DNA from: Neelides folsomi
Lineage: Eukaryota; Arthropoda; Collembola; Neelipleona; Neelidae
Reading direction: 5' to 3'
DNA length: 64,000 nucleotides
Assembly (NCBI GenBank): GCA_034687125.1
Contig: JAQGBZ010000196.1
Coordinates: forward strand, 1-64,000
The notes under the pieces are model-generated. The model was not told the origin of the DNA and ran no database searches. It saw only the letters and a list, made by a program, of their open reading frames with translations. Of this stretch, positions 62,668 to 64,000 are shown piece by piece. The position numbers and the translations under genes were made by a program. The stretch's first letter is position 1; the number at the start of each line of letters is the position of its first letter.

Positions 62668-64000
62668 CTGAAAGGACCAAAATTGTTTACATAACGTCCA
62701 TTTAACCTCTCTCTATGTAGTTGGGGCTAGTTAGTTATTTGCCCATTGGAATTCAGAGAAGATGTCAATATTGAAGACATGTAGCGTGTGAGAGGTCGCT
62801 TTACAACTCTTCTCCTTTACAACTCTCCTACTTAGCAAACCAGGGAAGATTGAAACAGGGAAGAAGTCCATTTGCATAACGACTTGTTGACCCCGACGTT
62901 GGGGCTCTGTGGCTAAAAAGGATGTGTTGAGATGGTTGAATGGAGTCCCTGCCACCCAACCTCATCATCTCCACGGCTCAAAGCGAGAAATTTTCCCATC
63001 CAAATTGGAGAGGATGAAAGTGGTAAAGGAGTCAGCACTTCTTTTAAATCCTACCTGTATATATTTCTCCCCATATATTTCTAATATATATTTTTATATT
63101 TCCTATATCCGTATATCTATCTAGAGACCTTCAATATCTCCACAATAATTTGGCAGTTTCTTTGTGTGTGGCTTAGTTTTTTTTCCCGAGTCCGAAGCGT
63201 GAAAATAGTTTCAGTAGCCGTCTGAAAACGAAGAATCTCATCGTTTTTTCTCATCCATCTGCCCTCGTTGGCTCTCTTTTCTCTCCTTCGTTTCTCTGAG
63301 AGGAGTCGAAGGAGCAGCGATGAAATGAAGATGACGAAGCGAAATTCCCTCTTTACATCTCCCGAGTCCAGATGCATGAATTTCTAAAGCCCCTTTTGAT
63401 TCCTTTCAAATTGTGGAGACGCGAAGGCTCCAACCAACCACTCATAATAATTTCAATCCAAATCCTCGTAAAGTTCCTCAAAAACCCCTCTCTCGGGTCC
63501 AACACGGCCAGAAGATCGGGAGGAAAATGGGGAAAGGACATAAATCACCAACAGTTTCGGATCCTTAATTTGGGGGTGGTTGATGGTTCGGATCTTATGA
63601 CTTTTATATTCTCCCGCCTCTCTCTCGTTCTTCTCAGGGAGTGCTTATTATCTTTCATTCACAACCCATGGGAGAAATTTTTGGACATATCCACCGAGGA
63701 TATTTTTGTATGATAATTGGCCCGTCCCCTCCCCTCTTTTACTTATGCACGTCAATGAACGGAAGATCACGAATAATTGCTCCTTCCACTAATAAGCTCA
63801 TTTGTAGGCCGAGACGCCGAGTTCGAGACTCCAGAAAAAGTTCATACTTTTAAAATACATACCTCAACTAATTCAAACCTCCAAAATAACGTCTCATAAG
63901 TCTCATTTGTCTCATACTCCTTATATTAAAAAAATGATCCCAACACACGTTTTGAGAATGTATGAGAAGTTTGGTTATTTATTTGGAAATTCTTGCCACC
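62668..64000. other. Right end, probable intron or upstream region of the SAM-domain gene
   Basis: No exon could be joined in phase 1 to the acceptor at 62668. Some stretches (about 63180-63540) are GC-richer and could be leader or an unrecognised exon. Confidence 0.4.

Overview
The window is a stretch of an AT-rich animal nuclear genome with conventional GT-AG introns. It most likely comes from an arthropod: one gene ends in a C-type allatostatin core (CYFNAVSCF), another encodes a secreted protein with repeated CSalpha/beta (arthropod-defensin-type) cysteine patterns, and TATCGATA (DRE-like) sites occur. I cannot fix the species or order. I rebuilt exon structures by reading across splice sites and checking that phases join; all products are predictions from sequence and from family knowledge recalled without a database search.

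Layout, left to right: the 5' exons of FANCD2 (minus, running off the left edge); THG1 (plus), divergent from it, with a mitochondrial-type first exon; an EHMT/G9a-type histone H3K9 methyltransferase (plus, 4.6-9.5 kb); a 3.8 kb gene-poor gap; a 20 kb NOSTRIN-like F-BAR/SH3 gene (plus, 13.3-33.8 kb) with a 449-residue N-terminal extension exon and a probable second, short first exon; a secreted three-domain CSalpha/beta proprotein (minus, 34.7-36.8 kb); mitoribosomal protein S10 (minus) divergent from the four-RRM nucleolar protein RBM28 (plus); COX6B (plus); an unusual minus-strand gene in which mitochondrial-targeted HMG-box (TFAM-like) exons splice in phase into a complete atlastin; PCNA (plus), divergent from it; RACK1 (minus) with three intronic box C/D snoRNA candidates; a gene-poor gap; a C-type allatostatin precursor (plus); and the 3' exons of a SAM-domain gene (minus), whose 5' part is not seen.

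The left-middle part is compact housekeeping territory. Divergent pairs share short promoters: FANCD2/THG1 (535 bp between ATGs), MRPS10/RBM28 (565 bp) and TFAM-atlastin/PCNA (495 bp). COX6B/atlastin and PCNA/RACK1 converge tail to tail. Several genes relate to genome maintenance (FANCD2, PCNA, TFAM-like) or to mitochondria and translation (THG1, MRPS10, COX6B, RACK1, RBM28, the snoRNAs), but nothing suggests an operon. The NOSTRIN, allatostatin and SAM genes have large introns and sit in open, gene-poor DNA.

The most unusual items are the HMG-box/atlastin fusion, the triple CSalpha/beta proprotein with a furin-like site and Gln-rich linker, the duplicated snoRNA candidates in RACK1 introns with apparent 28S complementarity, and the long-isoform exon of NOSTRIN with its Glu/His four-residue repeat.
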